In this document: one piece after another, positions 50,701 to 61,270 of the stretch
Layout of the letters: every line of letters begins with the position of its first letter
How positions within the stretch are numbered: position 1 is the stretch's first letter
Assembly (NCBI GenBank): GCA_017590115.1
Contig: JAGGNK010012003.1
Span: 3,239,041-3,303,040 of the forward strand
Length of the DNA stretch: 64,000 bases
From: Montifringilla adamsi
Lineage: Eukaryota; Chordata; Aves; Passeriformes; Passeridae
Reading direction: 5' to 3'
Position numbers and translations under genes: made by a program
Notes under the pieces: generated by a model
The model's database searches: none
What the model saw: the letters and a program-made list of their open reading frames with translations, nothing else
Told to the model about the DNA's origin: nothing

Positions 50701-53568
50701 CCATTCTGTGATTCTATGTTTCTATAAGGACATCTCTACACAGTCATTACTGTCTTTTACACTAGTAAAATTTTTAGTATGAGCATGAGATACTGTACCT
50801 GATAAGGCACCTAAGACAGGACTTTGGCCTAGAGAATCAGGAACTCAAGACACAGATTTTAATATATGAGTGGTTTTGGGCAAGTCGCCTCTGCAGATTG
50901 AGAAATAGTGGCACAAAATGGTTAAATGTCACACAAAGGCTGGCTGCTTTCTCAAATGCCCTCGCACTTGCTGCCCAAGAACAATATATAAGAACTTTGC
51001 ACAAGTGCTGTTTGTTTGCCTCTCTGTTAAATGTAAGGAGGGGGGTAACTCACTGTCAAGTACACATTGTTCTCATAGGTCAGCTCCTCGAGCAGAGGGA
51101 ACTGTTTCAGAGCAGTTACATCTTCCAGCTTGTTATTGTTGCAGTTCAGGACACGCAGATCAGGGAGGGTTAGGCTGTTGGGAAATTTGTCCAGCAAATT
51201 ATCAGAGAGATCAAGTTTCTGCAGGTGCCTCAGGCGGGAAAACAAGCGTGGGTCTAAATCTCCAGTCTTCAGCTGCAGCTTGGACAGGCTGAAAACAAAA
51301 CAAAAAACCACCCATGAACTATCTGCAGCTCACTAGAGGGACAAATTTCATAGCATGGACAGTTCCACCTGGTGGCATCTCAGTCCAGCACAACCCACTG
51401 GGTACAACTGACCAATCCTGGTTTTTCTGGTGTGTTTTTTTTAAGGTTAACTCAACTATCTCTTGAATTATCACTTCCTCACAATGGAAGCACCATTTTG
51501 TTAGCTTTTCTAGTTTTTATAAAGATGAAATAACTAAAAAGTGTTTTAAAAAATTTATTATTAATCTCAACAAATAGTAAAACACAAGAGATGTAAAACT
51601 CAACACCATTCTATCAAAAGCTAACTTATTTCTTAGTTACAATACTTTATAAAATGTTTTTCAACTCTCTATCAACTTTTAAGAATTCTTTTCAAATCCA
51701 CTTCCTACACTGGTGGCAGCATTCTGGATTGTGAGCACAGTGTGGGACAGCTGATGTGTCTGAGCTAACAGCCACCATCAGAGACTCAGGTCTGCCAAAG
51801 TACAATTAACCTGCAATTCAGATAATCTCCTAGGGGTTACTGAGCTGTCTGGGAGCACCAAATCACCAGAAAAGGTCTTGTTTTACAGAAAAAATTACCA
51901 CACCTTTCAAAGGTTTGGTATTTTATTCCTGTGCAATGTTGATCCAACATGACAAGCTGTGGCAATTCAAGACACTACAGCCTCAGTCTACCGTGTCCAT
52001 AGAATGCACTACAGTCATTATTTCACAGTTCATGCCCAGTGCAGAATGTGTCCCCAAATAGTCTGGCTGTTTTCAAAGAACTAACTTGACAAAAAAAGCA
52101 TTTTTTCTATTTCTTTTATAGTGAGTTTTGCTGCAAAAACTTCCAGCGGTAAATGTAGAAATTCACCTAACAAAATCCCAAGACTGCCACCAAAACAGAA
52201 CTTTGTCCTGAAAAAGGAAGTGGTACAATATTGGTGAGGGGAAAAGAAATATCCCTTCTCTGTAAGAAAGTGAAAACTGCACAATATAAGCAGGGTCATT
52301 TAGATTTGGTTAGATCATTTAGGTGAGCTCCAAAGGCAGCTTCCAGTCCTGGCAGCCAACATCTCTTGAGGGCACAAGCTTGGGCTCCTTTAACAAACAG
52401 AATCTCTTTCTCTAAAGACCAGTTAAAAAAATAGGCTTCTAGATATTAATGAAGTGTGAATAAATGAGACAAATAAATCCAGAAAGCAAGATCCTTTCTC
52501 CTTCACTTGCCATCTCAGAAGTGCAAGCAGCCAGTCAGAGCTGGTAAGACAGGTTGAGGACAATCCAGCTGGCTGCAGAGCTGTGACTGTGGTGTCTTTC
52601 TGGGGAAAAACTCAATGGTGCTCCCCAAACAGACTTTCTGAAACACATCACAGTATGAAGCTGCATGGAGAAAGCCACACTACAAAAATCCACAGCTTCA
52701 AACATCTCCCCACCACTCTGTTACCCAGATTACTGCAGCTGATAGTCAGAGAAACATGTGAATTTCTCACTAAAAATAATTACTTTAGCACAAGGCAAAC
52801 TGAAAGAAATAACTTTAAGGAGTACATGTGAAACCCAAACCCCTGACATCAGCAACAAAAACAACAAAGGTGCCAGCCAGGAAGTGGCCAGCTGAACCCC
52901 TTGGACTGGCCAGCTCTGTGTTAAACATTTGGAAGCACACATATTTGCAATGACCTCTGGTAAGGACCTGAGTGACAAAACTGTTTTTAGGTGATTCAGA
53001 GTTTATTCTCTCCCTCTGCAATGTTTGGGGTAGTAGGATTACTGAATATAGAAGAGATGGAACATGATGAAGGGAGAGGAAAACGAAAGGGAAATAATGC
53101 CAAAAATACTTAAAAAACCCTCTGAAACCCATGCTGGAAGATTCTCTTATTCACATTAAGCAATTGCCAGCAAAGATGCAAGGGCTTTGGGGGTAGAGAT
53201 GATACCTTGGGGTTAAGAAATCAGGATCCAGCCTTGAGCAGTTTCACAGAAAAATGGCAGCAAATATGCAATAGAACTGGCAAGAAAAGGTGACATCTGC
53301 CAACAACATCTTTACTGAATGCAGTGCCACCACTGCTCACTGATCCTGCACTGGGAATGTTCTCTCAGCTCTGTGCTTTGATACTCTTTTAAGTAAAACA
53401 AATGTTTATGGGAAGAAAGACACACAGATAAAAAGGCATTGCCAGGTTGAATTCATCTGGAATTTTCCATGGGCCTGTCTGCACTTACTTGAGCGTCTCG
53501 ATCTTTCGGAGCCTCGTGGATCTTGGAACTGCTCTTTCCAAAAGAAGTTCTGTGGTAATTTTTGACAT
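39686..53568 (-). CDS. LRWD1: Leucine-rich repeat and WD repeat protein LRWD1/ORCA, complete
   Basis: LRWD1 (ORCA) stabilises the origin recognition complex on chromatin and binds repressive histone marks. Minus-strand coding exons in order: 53489-53568, 51054-51288, 49758-49877, 48348-48500, 47461-47622, 46475-46816, 45722-45848, 45365-45474, 44685-44892, 43135-43207, 42901-43041, 42174-42268, 41429-41590, 40696-40820 and 39686-39826, giving 757 residues. Residues about 25-130 form leucine-rich repeats (LQKLDLSDNLLDKFPNSL, LRVLNCNNNKLEDVTAL). Residues about 375-757 form the WD40 propeller, including EPLHFLQCHSKGN, SYDKRIALWDIG, HRVDGLAFLNDD and NVVADPAFTYL. Human is 647 residues; the extra length lies mainly in the charged linker of exons 5-6. 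Exon 5 carries a tandem ESPRKAA/ESPREAA repeat. The gene is divergent from ALKBH4, as in human. Confidence 0.95.
40033..40183 (-). mobile_element. CR1 LINE fragment (minus strand) in LRWD1 intron 14
   Basis: It begins with CACAGAATCACAGAA, the reverse complement of the CR1 3' tail. It continues through AGCACCTTGTCACCC and CAGGGATGGGGACTCC to CCCTTTCAGGGAAGAA, in the order of the avian CR1 3'UTR. Truncated and old. It lies in the same orientation as LRWD1. Confidence 0.8.
43208..44684 (-). other. LRWD1 intron 9, nothing further seen
   Basis: About 1.5 kb between exons 9 and 10 with proper GT-AG ends on the minus strand. It contains a pyrimidine-rich stretch near 43850-43940. No repeat family or RNA gene was recognised. 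Confidence 0.6.
47649..47710. repeat. 62-base A homopolymer (T tract for LRWD1)
   Basis: An uninterrupted A run on the + strand, bounded by GTT and GACTACTAC. On the LRWD1 strand it is a poly(T) tract ending about 27 bases before the exon 5 acceptor at 47622. It could be an expanded polypyrimidine tract, a retroposed tail or an assembly artefact. Confidence 0.9.
48501..49757 (-). other. LRWD1 intron 3, nothing further seen
   Basis: About 1.26 kb of ordinary AT-moderate intron on the LRWD1 strand. It has no recognised repeat, RNA gene or conserved exon. Confidence 0.6.
50500..50726 (+). mobile_element. CR1 LINE 3' fragment in LRWD1 intron 2
   Basis: The order is diagnostic for the avian CR1 3' end: GATATTAGGGAAAAACTCTT, GCACTGGCACAGGTTGCCCA, GAGAAGCTGTGG, GAGCAACCTGGTCTA and GTCCCTGCCCATGGCAGGG, ending CATTCTGTGATTCTATG. 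It is 5'-truncated, as CR1 copies usually are, and antisense to LRWD1. Confidence 0.93.
51289..53488 (-). other. LRWD1 intron 1, about 2.2 kb
   Basis: AT-rich intron between coding exons 1 and 2. The acceptor reads TTTTCAG and the donor GTAAGT on the minus strand. No mobile element or RNA gene was recognised. Confidence 0.6.
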
Positions 53569-53588
53569 TTTTAACCTCCACCTCTCTG

Positions 53589-54880
53589 CTGGAACCACTA
53601 ATCAGTCAGCTGTAGGATGTCTTCTGGTTACCTTGATTAAAAAAAATAGGAAAAAGAGGAAATCTTTCAACAGCTCCAAGGGAAGGAAAAAAAATTTGTT
53701 TTGAGGTTATCTACTGGTTTTGCTGCTGTGTTGGAAGTCACCTTTTCTACTTGGTTGAAATGAACATGGCAGAGACTATTATTAGATTGGGCACAGGCTC
53801 CCAGCACGCTGATCCAATCCATCTCCAAAACAACAGGGATACATCCCGTGGCTGTTGGAGTGACAGACCTGCTGCAGGTGAAAGCTGCCCATGAGTGATG
53901 GCACTCAGGACCAGGACAGCATCACAGGTACCTGTTTGTGCCTCTCCCGGGCTCTGCTCCAGGAATTCCAACATTCTTTCAAACAAAAAGCAGCAGTAAG
54001 ACTCAATGCACCTGCTGCGAATGGTTTTCTCCCGAGAAAGTGACACTGAGCTCACTGGCCTGGCCAACTGGACAGACTCTTGCCTGATGACTCCTGAATT
54101 CCCAAAAATTTTGCAAAACTGAAATAACCAGCAGAAATTCAAGCACACCAATCAAGGACATAATTTACTCATCAAGGAAGGAAAAAAAAAATCAACAGAG
54201 TTCTCTGTCTTGTTGGTGATTAACTGATGTTTCAGTAGACACACACACAGAGGGATATGTTGATATTTGGAATAACAGTGCTGACAGGGCCAAAAGAGCT
54301 CTATGAAATGACTGGTCCAGGGCTTCCCACTCTTCCTGACACAGATTCCAAGAGAGGGAAATAGCACAGAACAGAGCTCCAAGGCCAGGCTCGTTCCTGT
54401 CTTTCTGTGTTAGATCAATGCTGCCTAAATGCCACTCCAGAACATCGTGAGGGGCACACGGGGCACTGAGCCGTCCTTGGGTTTGGTTTCAGCAGCACCA
54501 CACACCTACAGCACCTGCAACATTGTGTGATGAGCAAGGGGCACAATATTGTATACACTGAAATATTGTATACAAGCACAAAGAGCTGAACTGAAACCCA
54601 GTTCAAACGGCAGCTGCTTGATCCTTCAAACGACAGAGCCCTCCCTGAGAGTCAAAGCACAGAGTCAGGCTTGTCCAACCAAACCTCCCTCAGCTCCTGT
54701 GTCTACAATAAAAATGTGACACCGGCGGCTGGACGTCCCCATGGCGCTCTCTTTGGCACACTAACACAGCTGTGACAGGCCAGGAGCTGCAGGGAAGGCC
54801 AGGCACGGCATGTCCCATCCCACAGCAGCGGGCGATGCTGCACAGGGTACACTCGGTTACCGCGGGGCTGCCGAACGCCG
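53589..54880 (-). other. Probable LRWD1 5'UTR intron
   Basis: No coding sequence was recognised here. A TTCCAG acceptor-like site just before the LRWD1 ATG exon (exon edge near 53588) and a CAG|GTGAGG donor-like site at 55405 on the minus strand suggest that a noncoding first exon in the CpG island is spliced across this interval. This is inferred. Confidence 0.4.
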
Positions 54881-55505
54881 CGGTTATTGCACCGGGAACA
54901 GGCCCCTCCTGCCCCACCGCAGCCCTGGGGATGGAGCCCCACGGCCGGGCATCCCTCTGACCTGACCGTGTTCGCCTGGAGCTGCCCTGCACCGCCCGGG
55001 ACGCGATGCCGCGGCGGTGACAAGGCCACGGATGCCGGGCTGTCCCCACACGCCGGGCGGCCTCCGGGCGCGGGGTATCACCGGCTGCGGGCGCAGGCCG
55101 CGGCTCCGCCCGTGGGCAGGGCCGGACCGGGCCGGGCGGGGCAGGTGTGGCCCCGGCCGAGGCCTCGCCCGTCACCGCCGCCTCCGGACACCGAGCACCG
55201 TGAGGGGCCGGCGCCGGCCGCGGCCTGAGGCGCCCCCGCGGGGCGTACGCCGCGCCTGCAACTCCCAGCGACCCCCGCGGCGCCGAACAGCGGCGCGAAG
55301 CCATGGCACGCCGCGAGGGCTGCTGGGAGCCCGAGTCCGCCCGCACCCCCTTTCCACCCCCTCTGCTCGACCGCGCGGCCTGCGCCCAGCCCCGCCACCC
55401 TCACCTGGAAGCGGCCGGGGAGGAGGAAGAGGAGGCGGGGAGGAAGGAAGGAAGGGCGGGAGGAGGAGCGGGCGGCGGGGCTGCGTCCGCGGCGCAGCCG
55501 GCGGG
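54880..55505. promoter_or_regulatory. CpG island, probable LRWD1/ALKBH4 bidirectional promoter
   Basis: A dense CpG stretch between two divergent genes that continues into ALKBH4 exon 1. It contains a GGAA-repeat patch (about 55438-55458, ETS-type cores) and several GGGCGGG-type GC boxes; no TATA box is seen. The minus-strand donor-like site at 55405 suggests that the first noncoding exon of LRWD1 starts inside it. The head-to-head arrangement is also known in mammals. Confidence 0.7.
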
Positions 55506-57432
55506 ATGCAGGCGGCGGGCGGCGGCGGAGGGCCGGGCTGCGGCTGCAAGGGGATCCGCTCCTGCCTGCTCTGCGAGGGGCAGGCCGGGGCCGCTCGGGG
55601 CGGGGCGGCTGCGGGACCCCGTGCCCGGAGCGGGGCCGGGGCCGCGGGGTCACAGCACGGAGACACGGCAGAACCCCCCGGCGCCGCCCCCCGGGATTGT
55701 GAATTGTTCACCTCCAAAACGCTCAGAAGGCGAGTGGGAGCTCACCTGAGCCTCACGTGTTACGTTCACATTCGTTTGTTACAGCTCAGCCTTGTGGCCT
55801 GTGCGATTTTCATCAACTTTCCTCGTTCAACATTTATTGCTATGACAAACCATATCTCTGCAGCAATACCCACCATGAATCTCCTTACACCTGTGGCCCT
55901 GAGGATCATCGGTTCTTCCCTGCCTTTCCAGGATAAAGACATCACTAGGAAAAAAACAAAAGTGGCTTCAAGCAAGCAGCACGTTGATGCTGCAGCTGGA
56001 AAAAAAGAACAGGGAATAATTGTTCCCCAAAAGCAGCTGTAAAATTTCTCTTGTCTGCAAGAATACTGTACAGTTTTCATGCTGCAATAGCAAGGTTCCT
56101 GGGGTAAATAATGAAAATATCTTATTGCTTTTTTTTCCTTTTCCGTTTGTATTTCCACAGGGAGAAGATAATTTCACTTACTGTCCAGCAACAGGCCTAG
56201 CTAAAGGAAATGAGCACTCGGAATTTGCTGGCTGGGCATTTCCCTTTCCAGGGGTGTTCCTGGTGGAGGAGTTCATTAGTGAAGATGAAGAGTGTGAGAT
56301 AGTGGAACTGATGGATCAAGATGACTGGAAACCATCACAGTCTGGCCGAAAGAAACAGGTTGGACTTTGGAAGCACATCTGATCTTAGATCCCTCTGGAA
56401 AAGGAAAACTGTTTTCAGTTAAAACCCAAAATACTGAGATGTTTCATTAAGTGTTTTCCTTTGAAAGCTTTTCCTGAAACCAATGGCAAGAATTATCTGT
56501 CATTAAAATCAACTTCTTGAAAAAATACATGATAGTTACAACAATCAGTATTTGATGGTGTGTGCTCAAGCATTAAAGTTCACGCAATCTCCAAGGGAAA
56601 GAAATGGGTTTTCAGATTTGATTTTACTTTATAAATCCAGAGAGATTAATGTAGATTTACTGAGTCCTTTTGCAACCTGGCAACCAGGTCACTGGAAGAG
56701 ATGAGAACAGAACTCTGCAGGAACAGCCTCTCCAAAAAGACTTGTCCTAGATTTTTCCTTTACACTAGCTTTCCCCTCCCTCTTCTTTTCCAACAGGACT
56801 ACGGACCCAAAGTGAACTTCAAGAAACAAAGGCTGAAAGCTGGCAGCTTTACTGGCTTGCCAAGCTTCAGCAGGAAGATTGTGGCCCAGATGAAGGCCTG
56901 TGCTGTGCTCAGTGGTTTCTTACCTGTGGAGCAGTGTAACCTGGACTACAGACCAGAGAGAGGCTCTGCCATCGACCCCCACTTTGATGACTGCTGGCTC
57001 TGGGGGGAGCGCCTGGTCAGCCTGAACCTGCTCTCAAAAACTGTGCTCTCCATGTCCTGCGAGCCAGAGGACACCATCCAATTATTTCCCATTTCCAGCA
57101 AGGAGGAATTAAGCCCCCCTGCACCTTTCACGCAGACATCAGCGTGCAGAAGTGCAGGAGAAGAGGGCACCGAGTGCTTTCTGTCGCCAAGGCTGGCTCC
57201 GGGGAAGGCGGTGAGCGTGGCCGTGCCGCTGCCCCAGAGGTCGCTGGTGGTGCTGCACGGCGATGCCCGCTACAAGTGGAAGCACGGCATCCGCCGCAGG
57301 CACATCGAGCACCGCCGCGTCTGCATCACCTTCAGGGAGCTCTCTGCCGAGTTCAGCGCCGGGGGGAGGCACGAGGAGCTGGGCAAAGAACTGCTGCAAA
57401 TTGCTCTTTCCTTTCAAGGGAGACCCGTGTGA
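55506..57432 (+). CDS. ALKBH4: AlkB-like dioxygenase ALKBH4, three exons
   Basis: ALKBH4 is an Fe(II)/2-oxoglutarate dioxygenase reported to demethylate a lysine of actin and to affect DNA 6mA. Exons: 55506-about 55733, 56161-56358 and 56797-57432, giving about 353 residues; human has 302. Exon 1 has the conserved cysteine cluster CGCKGIRSCLLCE. Exon 2 has EFAGWAFPFPGVFLVEEF and QSGRKKQ. Exon 3 has DYGPKVNFKKQ, CNLDYRPERGSAIDP and the metal triad: His 56980-56982 and Asp 56986-56988 of HFD, and distal His 57283-57285 in KWKHGIRRRHIE. It ends ALSFQGRPV as in human. Exons 2 and 3 are firm. The exon 1 donor is not: the only phase-matching GT in exon 1 is CGA|GTGGGA, a poor site. Confidence 0.92.
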
Positions 57433-57542
57433 CCAAGAGGTTGCATTTTGTTGGGAGAGGTGTAAAATGAGGTACGGAATTTGTATGATGAGGTTTATTT
57501 CTGAGGTGGGGTAAGGAACCAGGTGTGTGCAGAGATAAGCTC

Positions 57543-57548
57543 AATAAA
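57543..57548 (+). promoter_or_regulatory. ALKBH4: ALKBH4 poly(A) signal AATAAA
   Basis: Canonical AATAAA 110 bases after the ALKBH4 stop codon. Confidence 0.8.
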
Positions 57549-58984
57549 ATGAAGATTTAACAAACAAGTAACAGGAGTGAGCTTCGAAATCTCCTGGGCA
57601 ATGGGAGCTTTTAAGCCAAAGTCAGAAATTAGAGGTTGCATCCATTACCTGTGTTGTAACAAAAAAAGCAAACAACCAGTTCCGAAACGCTTAAATGAAC
57701 CCAAGAAAGTTAGAAACATTAAACAGAGTATCAAACAGCCATCAACACAGTTTCAGCCCAAGCCCTGGCACGAATTTTAAGCTTTCCTGGACCATACTTT
57801 ATACTGTCAGACTGGTTTGAATGTTGCATCCAGCCCTGGGGGTACAAATATCCCCTCAGGTCCTGTAGAGACCAGGTCTCCGGGGAGGAAGGTAAGCAGG
57901 TATCTCTCCACAGACAGCACAAAACACTGAGAACTAATTAAAGTAATTATCCTTTGCTGAAGATTCATGCTCTAACAATGAGGATTAATCATAAATTCCA
58001 TGTGTGACCTGTATCTTCTGGGACCAAAGAACAGCATTTGCAGAGGGCCAGTGCTGACTCTTTGGGCTTGGACAGAGATCAGACCAAAGGCCTGCACAGA
58101 CTGTGTTATTTTCTGATCATTTGTCATCTCTGAACCCTGCTGTCAGCTCTCAGTAGCAAGAGTCTGATTTTGGGAATTAGCTGGGCAACAGACTGCAACC
58201 CTGGCAGCTATCATTTATTTTCCTGGCACCCCCAGCAGTCAGGTTTGAATCATGCCTCGTACCTAAGATTCAAGTAGTCATTTGCAGCAGAAGCTGATCT
58301 GAGGCCATCTGTCTGCTCTGAACAAACTTCTGCACTCTTGAAAATGAAGTTGTGCCGTGGAAGAAGCGTGATCCTTTAATAAACACGGTGCTGCCATGGC
58401 AGCCCTTCAGCACAGTCTCACCTGCAGCAGGAAAGCAAAAACACCACCCTGCCACCAGCAGGCAGTGCTGCCTGGCTTTGGGTGGCAAGGAGAGGGGACA
58501 GACAGACCTCAGCGTCCCTGCACTGCTGTGCTCTGCCCCAGAAGTGCTTCCTTGACACTGCACAGGATTCCCTGCACAGTAAAGCACTCCTGCCACAGGC
58601 ACTGCCCTCTCTTTTCTGCAGGGGAGGGAGCTCTTCACACAGGACAGCTACCAGGAATCAGATGGGTCAATCAGGATGTTTTTCATGAGTTTAAACCAAC
58701 AGATACAAGAAGAGCCCTTTGTGGGCTGCAACGAGCCAGGTTCAGTTTAGTGCTAATTCCAGCAGGGACCTACTAGCACGGCTCCCATGGGCAGTTCCAG
58801 ATCCCAAACCTCCACCCAGGTGGGCTGGTGAGTGTCCTCAAGGAGCTCCAGCAGCAGTTCCAGCAGTCACAGCACATCCCCTCTGATGGAACCTCTTCAC
58901 TGCAAACATAGACACACAACAGGCAGGCTCACAGTGAGCTCTGTCCCAGGAAATTCCTCATAGGCTGCAACTGGAAGAGGGTAG

Positions 58985-59200
58985 GTCTAGATTAGGTATT
59001 TGGAAAAAATTCTTCCCTGTGAGGGTGGGGAGGCCCTGGCACAGATTATCCAGAGAAACTGTGGCTGCCCCTGGATCCCCGGGAGTGTCCAAGGCCAGGT
59101 TGGAGCAACCTGGTCTAGTGGAAGTTGTCCCTGCCCATGGGAGGGGGTGGGAACTGCATGATCATTAAAGTCCCTTCCAACCCAACCCAATCTGTCATGT
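58985..59200 (+). mobile_element. CR1 LINE 3' fragment
   Basis: It contains, in CR1 order, GGAAAAAATTCTTCCCTGTG, GAGGGTGGGGAGGC, CTGGCACAGATTATCCAGAG, GAGCAACCTGGTCTAGTGGA and CCTGCCCATGGGAGGGGGTG, ending CATTAAAGTCCCTTCCAACC. It is 5'-truncated and lies in intergenic DNA downstream of ALKBH4. Confidence 0.93.
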
Positions 59201-61039
59201 CCATCTCTCTCCCAAAAGCAGGGAGTGTGCTGAGAGCAGCAGTTCCTCACTTTTTCCGCAGCCTGGCATCCACAGGGCTCAGCAGCTCTGGGAGTGGAAT
59301 ATTCCCAGGACAGCACCTGGAGCTGCTGCTGGGAGGGGCTTTGTCCAAGCAGGAGGAGGAGCCTGCCAGCCTGGCACAGGCACACAGGGAGGAAACCCAG
59401 CACAGGCTGTCACAGACAGAGCAAACACTGCACCTGGATCCTCCTCACCCTGCAGTTCCAAGCCTCTCCACGGATCTGCTCTCTGCTCAGCACACTGCAG
59501 CAGTCAAGTGTTGCCATTAATGCTTGGCCCGAATTTCCAATGCTCCAATTTTACATTTATATTGTGCTCTCAGGCTGCTAAAACACTTTCTGTGTGCATC
59601 CCTGCTGCTCCATTCTCTCCACAGTGAAAGCAGATGATGGATTCTGATGAATCAGATTGCCACAACAACTTACACAGTGTTAGTTCATCTTGTGCTCTGC
59701 ATTTGCTGGCTGAATTTTTCTGCCTTGATTGAACTATACAGGAAGCTGCTGTTCTTGCCAGAAGATTCCAGCTCTTCCTAGCTGATATCTTAAATGTGAA
59801 AAAATGCAAATAATTAAATACTGAGCCAAAAAGTGAGGGCTTTTTCTTGGTGTTTTTGAATTCCAAAACTTAATCTAGTCACTACACAGGCATTGCTCTG
59901 CCAGTCTTTTGACATTTTTCACCTGTTATACAGCCTCTTGGGCATCATCCTCAGATCAAAATGCACACCCATCTGTTCAGTACCACTCCTTAATACTTCA
60001 TGTACATGCTCTCCTAAAAAGCCAGAAAACCAAAAATCCAAAAAAACCCTCAACCAACCAACCAACCAAAAAAACAAAAACGAAAAAGCCAGAAAATCCT
60101 GTTTTGCAGTGTTACAAAACATTAACAATTTACTGTCAAGTACCATAGAAATCTGAGAAAGCTATGAAGATGTTAATGAGCTCTTAAAAGTAATTTTGTC
60201 CAATAAGCTGGTATTATTAACAAGACAAACTTTAATGGTCTTCCTGTTAGAGGAGTTCCTTGTCTCCTCAACCTCCTTGTAAAACGTGTGCCAAGACCCA
60301 GACCCTCATTAAAAGGAAGTACATCTAATTGTTATCTCCTTGTGCATTGCAAAAGGAGAACGATAATATCTGACCAAACTTTTTTCAAAAAGGCAGAACT
60401 CAAGTTAACCCATAAGAAGATGCTGCAGGACTTGAGCTGCCTTTCAAGAAATTAGTCTGAAATCACCAAGAAGCATAAAACTGAGCAAGTTTATCCAGTT
60501 TCTCTCACACAGCTGGACAATAACTGAGATACATTCATTGTTCTACATTAAATATTGTTCATGCAGAGGTAAAACAAGAATAGGCAAAGCTAAAATACAG
60601 ATTTTTTTTTTTTCTCTTAGCACTCATGGCTGTCACACCTCTGGGCAGAAAGCAAGCTCCTAGCTGGACACACAGAGATTCAGGGAAATACTATGCAAAT
60701 CCAGCCAGACAATTTTAATTACTAAAACTGCTTTGAAATGGCTGTAGGGAAGAGAACCTGGGAGTTAACCACAAAATATGCCCCCTGGCCCAGCTGAATT
60801 TGATTGCAGCTTGAGGGGGTGTTGAGGAAGCTGCCTTAGCAGTTGATGCAACGAGATTTAAAAGATAAGGGATCTACAGCAGCAGGGAAACTCCAAGGCC
60901 TTTTATTTGCTTGTTAGAAGGCAGGAAGGGAAAAGAAAGCACATTGTGAAAGGCAGGAGGAGCACCTCCACCCCCAGCCCAGCACAGGTAACCTCGAGGC
61001 AACGTGGGACTGCCCATCCCCACATCCCAGAGCCAGGGA

Positions 61040-61270
61040 ACAAAAGGATGTGGAAAGGAAGGATGTGGAAGTGTGGAGGGATGTGGAAGAGAAGGATGGG
61101 GAAGTGTGGAGGGATGTGGAAGAGAAGGATGGGGAAGGATGTGGAGGGATGTGGAAGAGAAGGATGGGGAAGGATGTGGAGGGATGTGGAAGAGAAGGAT
61201 GGGGAAGGATGTGGAGGGTTGGGGAAGGGAAGAGAAGGATGGGGAAGGATGTGGAGGGATAGGAAAGGAT
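61040..61270. repeat. GGATGTGGAAGAGAAGGATG minisatellite
   Basis: About six copies of a 33-36-bp unit combine GGATGTGGAAGAGAAGGATG with GGGAAGGATGTGGAG. Units are nearly identical, pointing to recent expansion. The purine strand is the + strand. Continuous open frames through it on both strands are repeat by-products. Confidence 0.9.

Noticed and set aside
55017..56042. 341-codon continuous frame spanning ALKBH4 exon 1
   Set aside because: The part before 55506 is CpG-island 5' flank, and the part after about 55735 is intron without AlkB homology. Only the middle matches ALKBH4.
61040..61270. CRISPR-like regular repetition
   Set aside because: The units are contiguous, without unique spacers. 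This is a minisatellite in vertebrate DNA; the same reasoning applies to the arrays at 25870, 27190 and 30590.
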